A stretch of 9,213 nucleotides of DNA from positions 1 to 9,213 of the forward strand of contig JACNJP010000352.1 of NCBI GenBank assembly GCA_014382465.1. The letters run 5' to 3'. Source of the DNA: Planctomycetota bacterium. Its GTDB lineage: Bacteria > Planctomycetota > UBA1135. Numbering within the stretch: position 1 is the stretch's first letter; every line of letters starts with the position of its first letter. This document shows, piece after piece, positions 1 through 6,325 of this stretch. The notes beneath the pieces are model-generated. The model was not told the origin of the DNA. It made no database searches and saw nothing but the letters and a program-made list of their open reading frames with translations. The position numbers were made by a program, and so were the translations under genes.

Positions 1-576
1 GGGGCCGGGGGCCCCGCGGAAGGCGGAGGCGGCAGCTTCGCGGTCGCGGTCGTAGTGGGCGATGCCGCAGCGGTGGCGGGAGGAGTCGGCCCCCAGCTGG
101 GCGGCGCGCGGGAAGCAGCGGCGCGGCTCGCCGCGGACGCCGGTGTCGCCGATGGCGGCGAAGCGGTAGCGTTCGCGCGGCGGGAAATCGACCCGGATCT
201 CGCGGTCCTGGCCGGCCTCGAAGGCCACCCTCAGCCGCCGCGACAGGCCGTCGCGGCCGAGCTCCTCGACGCCCTCGCCCGAGACCTCGGCCTCGGGGCG
301 GACGTTCTCCAGCGTCAGCTCGGCGCTGCCGGCGCGCTCCGCCTCGAGCAGCAGCCGGGGTGACGGCGCCCAGGCGCGGAACACCGTCGGCGGCGCCATC
401 TCGCGGTGGTAGGCGCCGAGGCCGTGCAGGCGCCAGCCGTCCGGGCTGCGCAGTTCCACCGCCACCGCCGGAGGATCGAGCTGCAGCGGCGGATACCGCA
501 GGCCGCGGCTGAGGCTGAGATACAGCCCGGCGGCCACGGCCAGGGCGGAGATCGTCAGGAGTCGGCGCCGGTTCAT
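1..576 (-). CDS. Exported calcineurin-like metallophosphoesterase (3' end beyond window)
   Basis: Seen: an open frame of 192 codons without a stop runs from ATG at 576-574 to the left edge, so the C-terminal part is missing. Residues 1-24 start MNRRRLL followed by a hydrophobic stretch (about 6-22), which suggests a signal peptide or anchor; the RRxLL pattern is Tat-like. Residues about 40-135 look like a beta-rich domain such as the FN3-like domain that precedes the catalytic domain in purple acid phosphatase relatives. The catalytic domain begins near residue 138 with RFAAIGDTG, where GDTG (143-146) matches metal-binding motif I (GDxG/GDxQ) of calcineurin-like phosphoesterases. Motif II, normally GDxxY/N, appears as CGIAHYD (170-176) without the aspartate. 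The gene starts 4 bp after the rph stop, so it is probably the next gene of the operon. Substrate unknown; a periplasmic or surface phosphatase/phosphodiesterase is inferred. The family call is moderately sure because only motif I is convincing and the rest of the domain is outside the window. Confidence 0.68.
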   Translation of the reverse strand, partial: MNRRRLLTISALAVAAGLYLSLSRGLRYPPLQLDPPAVAVELRSPDGWRLHGLGAYHREMAPPTVFRAWAPSPRLLLEAERAGSAELTLENVRPEAEVSGEGVEELGRDGLSRRLRVAFEAGQDREIRVDFPPRERYRFAAIGDTGVRGEPRRCFPRAAQLGADSSRHRCGIAHYDRDREAAASAFRGAPGP

Positions 577-580
577 GGCT

Positions 581-1306
581 TTAGACCGGCAGGCCGGCCT
601 CGACCGCGGCCTTCTGGAGCGCGGTCAGCTCCGCCACCCCTCGCAGCCCCAGGTCCACCAGGCGGTCGAAGACCTCGCGCTCGAAGGGCAGGCCCTCCGC
701 CGTGCCCTGGACCTCGATGATCCGGCCCTGCGCTGTGGCGACGACGTTCATGTCGACCCCGGCCTCGAAGTCCTCGCCGTAGTCCAGGTCGAGCAATTCC
801 TGCCCGGCCACCAGACCGACCGAGACCGCCGCCGGCCAGTCGCGCAGCGGCCAGTGGCGCAGCTGGCCGCGCGAGGACAGGGTCCGAAGGGCGTCGTGAA
901 GGGCGACCGCGGCGCCGGTGATCGAGGCGCAGCGGGTGCCGCCGTCGGCCTGCAGCACGTCGCAGTCGACGTGCAGGGTGTGCTCGGGGAAGGCGCTCAG
1001 GTCGATCACGGAGCGCAGCGCGCGGCCGATCAGGCGCTGGATCTCGACGCTGCGGCCGTCGCGGCTGGCGGTCTCGCGCGCCTTGCGGCCGGGCACCGAG
1101 CCGGGCAGCATCGAGTACTCGGCGGTCATCCAGCCCTGGCCCCTGGACTTCTGGAACAGCGGCACCTTGGAGGAGGCGCAAACCGTGCACAGGACCTTGG
1201 TGCGGCCGACCTCCACCAGCACCGAGCCGTCGGCGTTCTGGGCGTAGTTGCGGCGGAAGCGGACCGGCCGAAGCTCGTCGGCCGCCCGGTCGTCGAATCG
1301 ATTCAT
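581..1306 (-). CDS. rph: Ribonuclease PH
   Basis: Phosphorolytic 3'-5' exoribonuclease that trims tRNA 3' ends and other RNAs, using phosphate and releasing nucleoside diphosphates; it works as a cytoplasmic hexameric ring. The protein is 241 residues, close to the 238 of E. coli. Recognisable family blocks in order: RPVRFRRNYAQNADGSVLVE (14-33), GWMTAEYSMLPGS (58-70), GRSVEIQRLIGRALR (84-98) with the phosphate-binding arginine region, DCDVLQADGGTR (114-125), and GEDFEAGVDMNV (177-188) with the two expected catalytic aspartates D179 and D185. EVQGTAEG follows near 198-205. The start ATG (1306-1304) is supported by the family N-terminus and by AGGAA at 1315-1319, 8 nt upstream. It follows the biotin ligase stop by 16 bp. 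In many bacteria rph precedes rdgB; here a phosphoesterase gene follows instead. The sequence looks intact and the call is very secure. Confidence 0.97.
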   Translation of the reverse strand: MNRFDDRAADELRPVRFRRNYAQNADGSVLVEVGRTKVLCTVCASSKVPLFQKSRGQGWMTAEYSMLPGSVPGRKARETASRDGRSVEIQRLIGRALRSVIDLSAFPEHTLHVDCDVLQADGGTRCASITGAAVALHDALRTLSSRGQLRHWPLRDWPAAVSVGLVAGQELLDLDYGEDFEAGVDMNVVATAQGRIIEVQGTAEGLPFEREVFDRLVDLGLRGVAELTALQKAAVEAGLPV

Positions 1307-1314
1307 CGCGGGTA

Positions 1315-1319
1315 TTCCT
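1315..1319 (-). promoter_or_regulatory. Shine-Dalgarno site of rph
   Basis: AGGAA read on the minus strand, 8 nt before the rph ATG at 1306. It is one of only two convincing ribosome binding sites in the window, and it supports this start in the short 16-bp gap after the biotin ligase stop. Confidence 0.6.
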
Positions 1320-1322
1320 GTG

Positions 1323-2132
1323 CTAGCTGACCGGGGCGGGGAGCGGCTGGATCCTGGGCAGCAGACCTGCGGCCCGCGTCACCTCTCGCCCCTCTCGTCC
1401 CCAGGTCAGGCCCTGTCGAACAGAGAATTCTAGCAGCGGGCCCTCGGCGAGGGGATCCCTACCCGCCGCGCGCACCCCGTGGGGCGCCCAGCGCCGGAGC
1501 CGGGTCAGGAACTCGGCCTCGAGGGCGGCCGGCCCGTGGGTCAGGTACTGCTCCCACCTCGCCCCGAGGTCGACCAGCAGGTCCACCAGGACGCGCTCCC
1601 GGTCGGGCTCCGCGGGCGAGAAGCGGGCCAGGCAGGCGGTCGGGTAGGGGGCGGTGCCGGGCGGCGGAGCAGTCAGGACGTTGAGCCCGATGCCGACCAG
1701 GACCGCGGGCGGGGCGGTCGAGGGCACCTCGGCCAGCAGCCCGGCCACCTTGGCGCCGTCGACCAGGACGTCGTTGGGCCACTTGAGGGCGGCTTCCCGG
1801 CCGCAGCAGGCCTCCACCGCGGTGGCCAGGGCGCAGGCCGCCAGCAGCCCGGCCGCCTCGTAGGGCTCCACCGGCGGCTGGACGCAGAGGCTGAAGGCCA
1901 GGTTCCGGCCCGGGGGACCCGACCACCAGTCCCGGGCGGCGCGGCCGCGGCCGCCGGTCTGGCGCTCCGCGATCAGCAGCAGCCCGTGGTTGGCCTCAGT
2001 GCCGGTCTCGGCGATCCGCTGCCGCAGCAGGTCCGAGGTGCTGGCGCACTCCTCCAGGACCTCGACGCGGGTCGCGAGGCGGCGGGCCGCCGACAGGGCG
2101 CCGGCGATCCGCTCGGCCCGCAGCGGCCTCAT
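1323..2132 (-). CDS. birA: Biotin--[acetyl-CoA-carboxylase] ligase (short form without DNA-binding domain)
   Basis: Makes biotinyl-5'-AMP from biotin and ATP and transfers biotin to the carrier lysine of biotin-dependent carboxylases; cytoplasmic. The 269-residue protein shows the family motifs in order: CASTSD (29-34), the biotinyl-AMP loop GGRGRAARDW (60-69) in a variant of GRGRxGR, LKWPNDVLVDGAKVAGLLAE (116-135) with the KWPND signature, and VGIGLNV (146-152). The reading frame stays open further upstream, but I place the start at ATG 2132-2130. It overlaps the sigma factor TGA as ATGA, and the extra 21 upstream codons would lie inside the sigma gene and resemble nothing in the family. There is no N-terminal winged-helix domain, so this is the type that cannot act as a biotin repressor. 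The C-terminal about 55 residues are hard to match to the usual small beta-barrel domain and may be divergent. The tight overlap suggests translation coupled to the sigma factor gene. Confidence 0.93.
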   Translation of the reverse strand: MRPLRAERIAGALSAARRLATRVEVLEECASTSDLLRQRIAETGTEANHGLLLIAERQTGGRGRAARDWWSGPPGRNLAFSLCVQPPVEPYEAAGLLAACALATAVEACCGREAALKWPNDVLVDGAKVAGLLAEVPSTAPPAVLVGIGLNVLTAPPPGTAPYPTACLARFSPAEPDRERVLVDLLVDLGARWEQYLTHGPAALEAEFLTRLRRWAPHGVRAAGRDPLAEGPLLEFSVRQGLTWGREGREVTRAAGLLPRIQPLPAPVS

Positions 2133-2923
2133 TGGCCGATGCGGGGATCCAGGCGCTCGCGCAGCCGCTTGATCACGTTGGAGTGGATCTGGCACACGCG
2201 GGACTCGGTCAGGTCCATGAGCAGGCCGATCTCGCGCAGCGTCAGGCCCTTCAGGTAGTAGTACTCGAGGATGACCCGCTCCTTGGGCGTCAGGGCCCGG
2301 GTCAGGACGGCCATCAGGTCCTTGCCCTTCAGGTGGTCCAGCGGGCTGACCTCGCTCGACTCGCCCAGGGTGTCGATGTCCGAATCGGGCTCGCCGCTGG
2401 CCGAGACCCGCCGGTCCGACAGGTTGTGCATGACCCGCGGCCGGGACTTCTTGAGCATCTTCGGCAGGTCCTTCTCCGAGACGTCGAGGGCCTTGGCGAC
2501 CTCGTTGTCGGTCGGCTCACAGCCGTAGCTGGCCTGGAAGGTCTGGCGCAGCGTGTTCAGCTTGCTGGCGCGCTGGCGCACCAGCCGCGGCACCCAGTCC
2601 TGGCTGCGCAGGGCGTCGAGGATCGCGCCGCGGATGCGCGTGCTGCAGTAGGTCTTGAATTTGACCCCGCGCGTCGGGTCGAACTTGCCGATGGCGTCCA
2701 TCAGGCCGAAGGTGCCTTCCTGAACCAGGTCGTCGGCGTCGACGCTGCTGGGCAGGGTGCGGCAGATGCGCTCGGCGATGAAACGGACCAGCGGCTGGTG
2801 GCGCTCGATCAGCTCGTCCTTGAGGGCGTCCTCGCCGGAGCTGTGGAATGCCTCCCACAGCTCCTCGGCGGACAGCCGGGGCTCCTCCGGCGGATCGGGC
2901 GTCATTTCGCGTTCGGGGTCCAT
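2129..2923 (-). CDS. Sigma-70 family RNA polymerase sigma factor, FliA/WhiG type
   Basis: Directs RNA polymerase to a special promoter class. The 264-residue protein has the layout of sigma-28/WhiG group 3 factors. Region 2 spans about 43-115, with DADDLVQEGTFGLMDAIGKF (62-81), FKTYCSTRIRGAILDALRS (89-107) and the FliA/WhiG hallmark DWVPR (109-113). Region 3 spans about 116-175. Region 4 spans about 203-258, with LTPKERVILEYYYLKGLTLR (211-230) and a helix-turn-helix EIGLLMDLTESRVCQIHSNV (231-250). There is no region 1.1. In other bacteria this family drives flagellar, chemotaxis or sporulation genes and is often held by an anti-sigma factor (FlgM, RsiG), but no such gene is visible here. It lies 37 bp downstream of apt and overlaps birA by 4 bp. 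A TAGAAT hexamer exactly 10 nt before this ATG, with no Shine-Dalgarno, suggests its own promoter and a near-leaderless mRNA. FliA versus WhiG function cannot be decided from the sequence. Confidence 0.93.
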   Translation of the reverse strand: MDPEREMTPDPPEEPRLSAEELWEAFHSSGEDALKDELIERHQPLVRFIAERICRTLPSSVDADDLVQEGTFGLMDAIGKFDPTRGVKFKTYCSTRIRGAILDALRSQDWVPRLVRQRASKLNTLRQTFQASYGCEPTDNEVAKALDVSEKDLPKMLKKSRPRVMHNLSDRRVSASGEPDSDIDTLGESSEVSPLDHLKGKDLMAVLTRALTPKERVILEYYYLKGLTLREIGLLMDLTESRVCQIHSNVIKRLRERLDPRIGQ

Positions 2924-2933
2924 GGGCTGGGCG

Positions 2934-2939
2934 ATTCTA
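2934..2939 (-). promoter_or_regulatory. Putative -10 element before the sigma factor gene
   Basis: TAGAAT on the minus strand, in the 37-bp gap after apt, 10 nt before the sigma factor ATG (2923). It matches the TAnnnT -10 consensus. No good -35 hexamer is seen at 16-19 bp (the best is a weak CTTCCG). If it is active, transcription would begin about 3-5 nt before the ATG, giving a near-leaderless transcript independent of the upstream operon. Confidence 0.45.
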
Positions 2940-2960
2940 GGGACACCGGGCAGGCGGAAG

Positions 2961-3482
2961 CTACTCTCCGCCGATATCGACCAGGCGGACGATCTCGATC
3001 CCGTGGAGCCGCTCGCGGCCCTTGAGGAAGCCTAGCTCGACGATGAAGGCCGCGCCGACCACTTCTGCCCCGAGGCGGCGGATCAGGTTGACCGAGGCGG
3101 CGGCGGTGCCGCCGGTGGCCAGCAGGTCGTCGATGATCAGGACCCGGTCCCCGGGGCCGGCGGCGTCGTGGTGGACCTCGAGGGTGTTGGTGCCGTATTC
3201 GAGCTCGTAGGACTCCTGGAAGGTCCTCCACGGCAGCTTGCCGGGCTTGCGCAGCGGCACCAGGCCGACCCCGAGGCGCTCGGCCAGCGGCGCGCCGAAC
3301 AGGAAGCCGCGGGACTCGATGGCGGCCACGCAGGTGGGCTCCCAGGCCCCGACGAGCGACTCGAGGGCGTCGATCGAGGCCTTGAAGGCCTCCGGGTCCT
3401 TGAGCAGCGGCGTGATGTCCTTGAAGACGATGCCCGGCTTGGGGAAGTCCGGGACGTCGCGGAGGTGGCGTTCGAACTGCAT
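2961..3482 (-). CDS. apt: Adenine phosphoribosyltransferase
   Basis: Salvages adenine: adenine + PRPP gives AMP + diphosphate, in the cytoplasm, normally as a dimer. The 173-residue protein matches the usual 170-185 length. Motifs: an N-terminal block with DFPKPGIVFKDITPLLKDP (12-30), the loop AAIESRGFLFGAPLAERLG (53-71), the flexible loop with RKPGKLPW (78-85) and YELEYGTNTLEVH (92-104), and the PRPP-binding motif VLIIDDLLATGGT (114-126) with the paired aspartates D118-D119. The start ATG (3482-3480) shares one base with the argS TGA (TGATG) and has a good Shine-Dalgarno (GAGGAG, 5 nt spacing) inside the argS end. The open frame reaches further upstream, but only through argS in another frame. 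Placement beside argS looks like operon convenience and not pathway logic. All family motifs are intact, so the call is very secure. Confidence 0.97.
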   Translation of the reverse strand: MQFERHLRDVPDFPKPGIVFKDITPLLKDPEAFKASIDALESLVGAWEPTCVAAIESRGFLFGAPLAERLGVGLVPLRKPGKLPWRTFQESYELEYGTNTLEVHHDAAGPGDRVLIIDDLLATGGTAAASVNLIRRLGAEVVGAAFIVELGFLKGRERLHGIEIVRLVDIGGE

Positions 3483-5194
3483 CACATCTCCTCGGGGGTC
3501 GGGACGCCGAGCAGGCCGAGGCCGAGGGCCAGGACCCGGCGGAGGCGGTCGACCGCGCACAGGCGGACCGCCTCGAGCGGCGGCTCGGAGCCGAGCACGC
3601 GCCGGTCGCGGTAGAAGGCGTTGGCCGCCGCGCCGATCTTCAGCAGGTGCTGGGCCAGGACCATCGGCTCGTTCTTCTCGGCCGCCTCGCGGACCGCCTG
3701 GGGGAAGCGGCCGAGGGCCACCAGCAGCTCGGGCGAATCGGCCAGCAGCCCCGGGTCGACCTCGGACAGCGGCGGTACCGGCCGCCCGGCCTTGCGCACG
3801 ATGGCGCAGCAGCGGGCGTGGGTGTACTGGAGGTAGGGGCCGGTGTCGCCCTCGAAGGACAGGACCTCCTTCCAGTCGAAGACCACGTCCTTGGAGCGCT
3901 GGTGCTTGAGGTCGTGGAAGATCACCGCGCCGAGGCCGACCATCTCGGCGGCTGCCGCCTGGCCGGCCATGTCGGGGTTCTTCTCCTGGATGACCTCGGC
4001 CGCCAGCTCGACCGCCCGGTCGAGCAGGTCCTTGAGCGCCAGCACGCGGCCCTCGCGGGTGGAGAGCTTGCCCTCGGCCATGCGCACCAGGCCGAAGGGG
4101 ATGTGCTGGCAGCGGTCGGCCCAGCCGCAGCCGGCCCGCCGCAGGGCGGCGAACAGCTGTCGGAAGTGCAGGATCTGCTCCTGGCCGACCACGTAGAGGC
4201 AGCGGTCGAAGGCGAACTCCTCCCAGCGCGACTTGGCCGCGGCCAGGTCGCGGGTGGCGTAGAGGGTGGTGCCGTGGGCGGTCTTCACCAGGCACGGGGT
4301 GCTGATTCCCTCGCCCTCGAGGTCGATGATGGTGGCGCCCTCGCTCTCCTCGAGCACGCCGCGCTGCTCCAGCCAGGCCAGCAGCGGCGCCAGCTTGTCC
4401 TCGTACCAGGACTCGCCGCGGATGAAGTCGAATTCGCTGCCGAGGCGCCGGTAGACCTTGTCGAACTCCTGCAGCGACAGCTCGGTGAAGCGCTTCCAGA
4501 CCCGGCGGGTGTCGTTGTCCTGGCCGGACTCGAGCTCCTGGAAGGCCGACTTGGACTCGGCGTCCAGCCCCGGGTCGGCCCCCTCCTCCTGGTGGTAGCG
4601 GACGTAGAGCTCGAGCAGGTGGGCGATCGGATCGGCCTCCAGGGCGGCCTCGGCGCCCCAGCGCCGCCAAGCGGCCACCAGCTTGCCGAACTGGCTGCCC
4701 CAGTCGCCGAGGTGGTTCAGGCGCACCACCCGCTCGCCGAGGTGGGCGTGGATCCGCGCCAGCGCCGCGCCGATCACGGTCGTGCGCAGGTGGCCGACGT
4801 GCATCGGCTTGGCGATGTTCGGCGAGCTGAACTCGACCAGGGTGGTCTCCTCGCTGGCGCCGCCGCCGAAGTCCGGCCGGCCGCAGTCGGCCAGGATGGT
4901 GGCCGCCAGGGCGGCGCGGTCGACGCTGAAGTTGAGGAAGGGACCGGCGGCGGCGGCGGCCACCTGCTCGATCGAGAGTTCGGCGGCCAGCCTGGCGGCC
5001 AGGGCGGCCGGGTTTCCGCCGCGACCCTCGGCGTAGCGGAAGCAGGGCAGGGCGAAGTCGCCCATGCCGTCGTGCCGCGGCCGCTCGAGCTGCAGGTCGG
5101 AGGCGTCGACGCCGAGCGCCGGCGCCAGCGCGGCGCGGATCCGGCCGGCGTAGTGGTCGAGCCCTTGGGGGGCGAAGGAGGCGGGTGTGCTCAT
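3482..5194 (-). CDS. argS: Arginyl-tRNA synthetase
   Basis: Class I aminoacyl-tRNA synthetase that charges tRNA-Arg with arginine using ATP; cytoplasmic. The 570-residue protein is within the normal range (E. coli 577). Order of parts: an N-terminal Add1-like tRNA-binding domain (about 1-110) with RPRHDGMGDFALPCF (38-52) and GPFLNF (84-89); the catalytic Rossmann domain with VEFSSPNIAKPMHVGHLRTT (120-139) carrying the HIGH-type HVGH (132-135), and LNHLGDWGSQFGKL (159-172); the ATRDLAAA block (313-320); GKLSTREG (375-382) in place of KMSKS, normal for ArgRS though Leu replaces the common Met; and a C-terminal DALR anticodon-binding domain (about 450-570) starting with GPYLQYTHAR. The start ATG (5194-5192) overlaps the HD gene TGA by 4 bp (ATGA), and the first residues fit the family; the frame open above it is inside the HD gene. 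There is no clear Shine-Dalgarno, so coupled translation is likely. Confidence 0.97.
   Translation of the reverse strand: MSTPASFAPQGLDHYAGRIRAALAPALGVDASDLQLERPRHDGMGDFALPCFRYAEGRGGNPAALAARLAAELSIEQVAAAAAGPFLNFSVDRAALAATILADCGRPDFGGGASEETTLVEFSSPNIAKPMHVGHLRTTVIGAALARIHAHLGERVVRLNHLGDWGSQFGKLVAAWRRWGAEAALEADPIAHLLELYVRYHQEEGADPGLDAESKSAFQELESGQDNDTRRVWKRFTELSLQEFDKVYRRLGSEFDFIRGESWYEDKLAPLLAWLEQRGVLEESEGATIIDLEGEGISTPCLVKTAHGTTLYATRDLAAAKSRWEEFAFDRCLYVVGQEQILHFRQLFAALRRAGCGWADRCQHIPFGLVRMAEGKLSTREGRVLALKDLLDRAVELAAEVIQEKNPDMAGQAAAAEMVGLGAVIFHDLKHQRSKDVVFDWKEVLSFEGDTGPYLQYTHARCCAIVRKAGRPVPPLSEVDPGLLADSPELLVALGRFPQAVREAAEKNEPMVLAQHLLKIGAAANAFYRDRRVLGSEPPLEAVRLCAVDRLRRVLALGLGLLGVPTPEEM
3488..3493 (-). 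promoter_or_regulatory. Shine-Dalgarno site of apt
   Basis: GAGGAG read on the minus strand, 5 nt before the apt ATG at 3482 and inside the last codons of argS. It is the strongest ribosome binding site in the window and fixes the apt start at the TGATG overlap. Confidence 0.65.
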
Positions 5195-5790
5195 TCCAGG
5201 GAATCGCCGTAGAGCGGCTCCAGCAGCCGCTCCACCGGGTAGCCGAGCTGGCGGCCGATCTCGGCGGCGTGCTCTTCGGTGAGCTCGCTGGCCCGCCGCA
5301 GCCACCGCGACTCGCCGTACCGGTCGTAGAGGTCTTGGTAGCGGTCCTCGAAGTCCACCACCGTGGAGTGGCGGACGCTGGAGTCGGCCACCGACAGGAC
5401 GCTGTCGGTCAGGGTCCACTCGGGCGGGTCGACGGCGGCGAAGACGCGCTCGATGAAGCTCTCGCGGAAGCGCGAGGTCCGCTGCAGCTCCTCCGGGCCC
5501 CGGCCCTTCAGCCAGTGGGTCAGGCAGCCCCTCCCGGCGGCGGCGTGGCCCTCGGCCCGCAGCATCACGTAGCCCGACCAGCCGTGGTAGGGGCCGTGGG
5601 TCCGGCTGCGGCCGATGTCGTGGAGCAGCGCCTGGACCTCGAGGCCGGCCAGGTCGACCTCGGCGTCCTGGTCCGCCCGGGCGCGCCCGATCTCGACCGC
5701 CACGCGCGCCACCTGGCGGCAGTGCAGCGGCCAGGGCTCCCCGGCGGGGGAGTGCGCGTCCAGGAGCACGAGGGCGTCTTGCGGGCTCAT
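5191..5790 (-). CDS. HD-domain (HDIG) putative metal-dependent phosphohydrolase
   Basis: A 199-residue protein of the HD superfamily, whose members hydrolyse phosphate esters of nucleotides or cyclic nucleotides with bound metal. Expected metal ligands are visible: H23 (PLHCRQVA), the H57-D58 pair in LLHDIGRSRTHGPYHG (55-70), the following H65 and H69, and D136 in LSVADSS. The block HDIGRSRTHG...HGWSGY resembles the small COG1418/TIGR00295-like HDIG proteins more than the large RelA/SpoT, GlnD or dGTPase forms. The C-terminal about 60 residues (ERLLEPLYGDSLE at the end) are helical-looking and have no known motif. Two in-frame ATGs exist, at 5802 and 5790. I prefer 5790 because the 5802 ATG overlaps a TAGAAT promoter-like hexamer that lies exactly 10 nt before 5790. 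It sits 13 bp after the NUDIX gene and overlaps argS by 4 bp. Substrate unknown; a nucleotide phosphatase is plausible from context only. Confidence 0.85.
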   Translation of the reverse strand: MSPQDALVLLDAHSPAGEPWPLHCRQVARVAVEIGRARADQDAEVDLAGLEVQALLHDIGRSRTHGPYHGWSGYVMLRAEGHAAAGRGCLTHWLKGRGPEELQRTSRFRESFIERVFAAVDPPEWTLTDSVLSVADSSVRHSTVVDFEDRYQDLYDRYGESRWLRRASELTEEHAAEIGRQLGYPVERLLEPLYGDSLE

Positions 5791-5800
5791 CGAGCCCGGC

Positions 5801-5806
5801 ATTCTA
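5801..5806 (-). promoter_or_regulatory. Putative -10 element before the HD-domain gene
   Basis: TAGAAT on the minus strand, 10 nt before the preferred ATG (5790) of the HD gene and built on the TAG stop of the NUDIX gene (5806-5804). It has the same hexamer and spacing as the elements before the sigma factor and pyrK. No -35 hexamer is evident. It could start the argS operon with a near-leaderless mRNA. Because it doubles as a stop codon it is less certain than the other two. Confidence 0.38.
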
Positions 5807-6265
5807 GCCCACCCGGAAGGCCGCCCGGACCAGGCTGCGGCGCAGCTCCTGGTGCTCGAGCAGCGCCAGGGCCTGCTCCCGCCCGAACCAGCCCCAGCGG
5901 TCGTGTTCGCTGGAGACCGCCAGCTCCTGGCCCTCGGGGAATTCGGCCAGGTAGAGCACCACCCGCTTCCAGCGCTGCTTGGGCCGGTAGGAGGAGACGT
6001 CGGCGAAGCCGGCGGTGAGCTGCTCCTCGGTCAGCCGGACGCCGGTCTCCTCGAGGACCTCGCGCAGCGCCCCGGCGACCGGATCCGGGTCGTCGGCGTC
6101 GAGGTGGCCCTTGGGGAAGCCCCAGGTCCGGTGCAGGGCGTTTCGAAGCAGCAGGAACTCCGGCCCGTCCAGCCCGCGGCGCCACAAGATCACTCCCGCG
6201 CCGAGGACCGGGTCCTCGGGAGTGCCCGCGGCGGGCCGCCGGGCGGGGTGGGGAGGACGCTTCAT
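5804..6265 (-). CDS. NUDIX hydrolase (Ap4A hydrolase/MutT-like)
   Basis: NUDIX enzymes hydrolyse nucleoside diphosphates linked to another moiety (dinucleoside polyphosphates, oxidised dNTPs, sugar nucleotides). In this 153-residue protein the fold begins near residue 20 (LGAGVILWRR). The approach TWGFPKGH (47-54) is typical of bis(5'-nucleosyl)-tetraphosphatases, followed by the NUDIX box from G53 to G75 with REVLEETG (68-75) carrying E69, E72 and E73. The box is one residue longer than the standard Gx5Ex7REUxEExGU, and its first Glu appears as Asp (D58/D59). A downstream SSEHDRWGWFGREQALALL (118-136) matches the usual C-terminal helix region with an acidic/aromatic patch. The N-terminal about 18 residues are Pro/Arg-rich and probably disordered. 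The start ATG (6265) has no Shine-Dalgarno; TAGATT lies 6 nt upstream. It is probably the first gene of the minus-strand operon and is divergent from pyrK. A role in clearing Ap4A made by aminoacyl-tRNA synthetases would fit the nearby argS, but this is inference. Confidence 0.92.
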   Translation of the reverse strand: MKRPPHPARRPAAGTPEDPVLGAGVILWRRGLDGPEFLLLRNALHRTWGFPKGHLDADDPDPVAGALREVLEETGVRLTEEQLTAGFADVSSYRPKQRWKRVVLYLAEFPEGQELAVSSEHDRWGWFGREQALALLEHQELRRSLVRAAFRVG

Positions 6266-6271
6266 CGCCGG

Positions 6272-6277
6272 AATCTA
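6272..6277 (-). promoter_or_regulatory. Putative -10 element before the NUDIX gene
   Basis: TAGATT on the minus strand, 6 nt before the NUDIX ATG (6265). It fits TAnnnT, and a start about 7 nt downstream would fall on the A of ATG, giving a fully leaderless mRNA. No -35 and no Shine-Dalgarno are visible. It faces away from the pyrK element in the 76-bp divergent gap. Confidence 0.4.
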
Positions 6278-6280
6278 CCA

Positions 6281-6316
6281 TCGGCGCCGGCCAGGACCCG
6301 CGCCTCGGCGCCGGCC
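6281..6316. repeat. 12-bp direct repeat in the divergent NUDIX/pyrK promoter region
   Basis: TCGGCGCCGGCC occurs at 6281-6292 and again, perfectly, at 6305-6316, 24 bp from start to start. Each copy contains the palindrome CGGCGCCG. The pair lies between the two outward-facing -10-like elements (6272-6277 and 6326-6331), a typical place for an operator. The sequence is GC-rich, so chance similarity is a real possibility. Confidence 0.35.
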
Positions 6317-6325
6317 GGGGCCGGC

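Noticed and set aside
1..15. Inverted repeat GGGGCC-GGG-GGCCCC at the left edge, as a possible terminator
   Set aside because: It lies within the coding frame of the phosphoesterase, has no T-run and is expected in such GC-rich codons.
2133..2195. Upstream extension of the biotin ligase by 21 codons to 2195
   Set aside because: It lies inside the sigma factor gene in another frame, has no family similarity, and the ATGA overlap at 2132 gives a natural start.
3483..4670. Long open frame extending apt upstream to 4670
   Set aside because: It is Arg/Gly/Pro-rich shadow sequence within argS, caused by GC-rich codons; the Apt family starts at 3482 with a good Shine-Dalgarno.
4946..4963. GGC/GCC triplet run
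   Set aside because: It encodes an alanine run in the N-terminal domain of ArgRS; normal for high-GC genes.
3647..5212. 521-codon plus-strand open frame opposite argS
   Set aside because: Antisense shadow: composition is Gly/Ala/Leu/Val-rich without any recognisable domain, and argS on the other strand is unmistakable.
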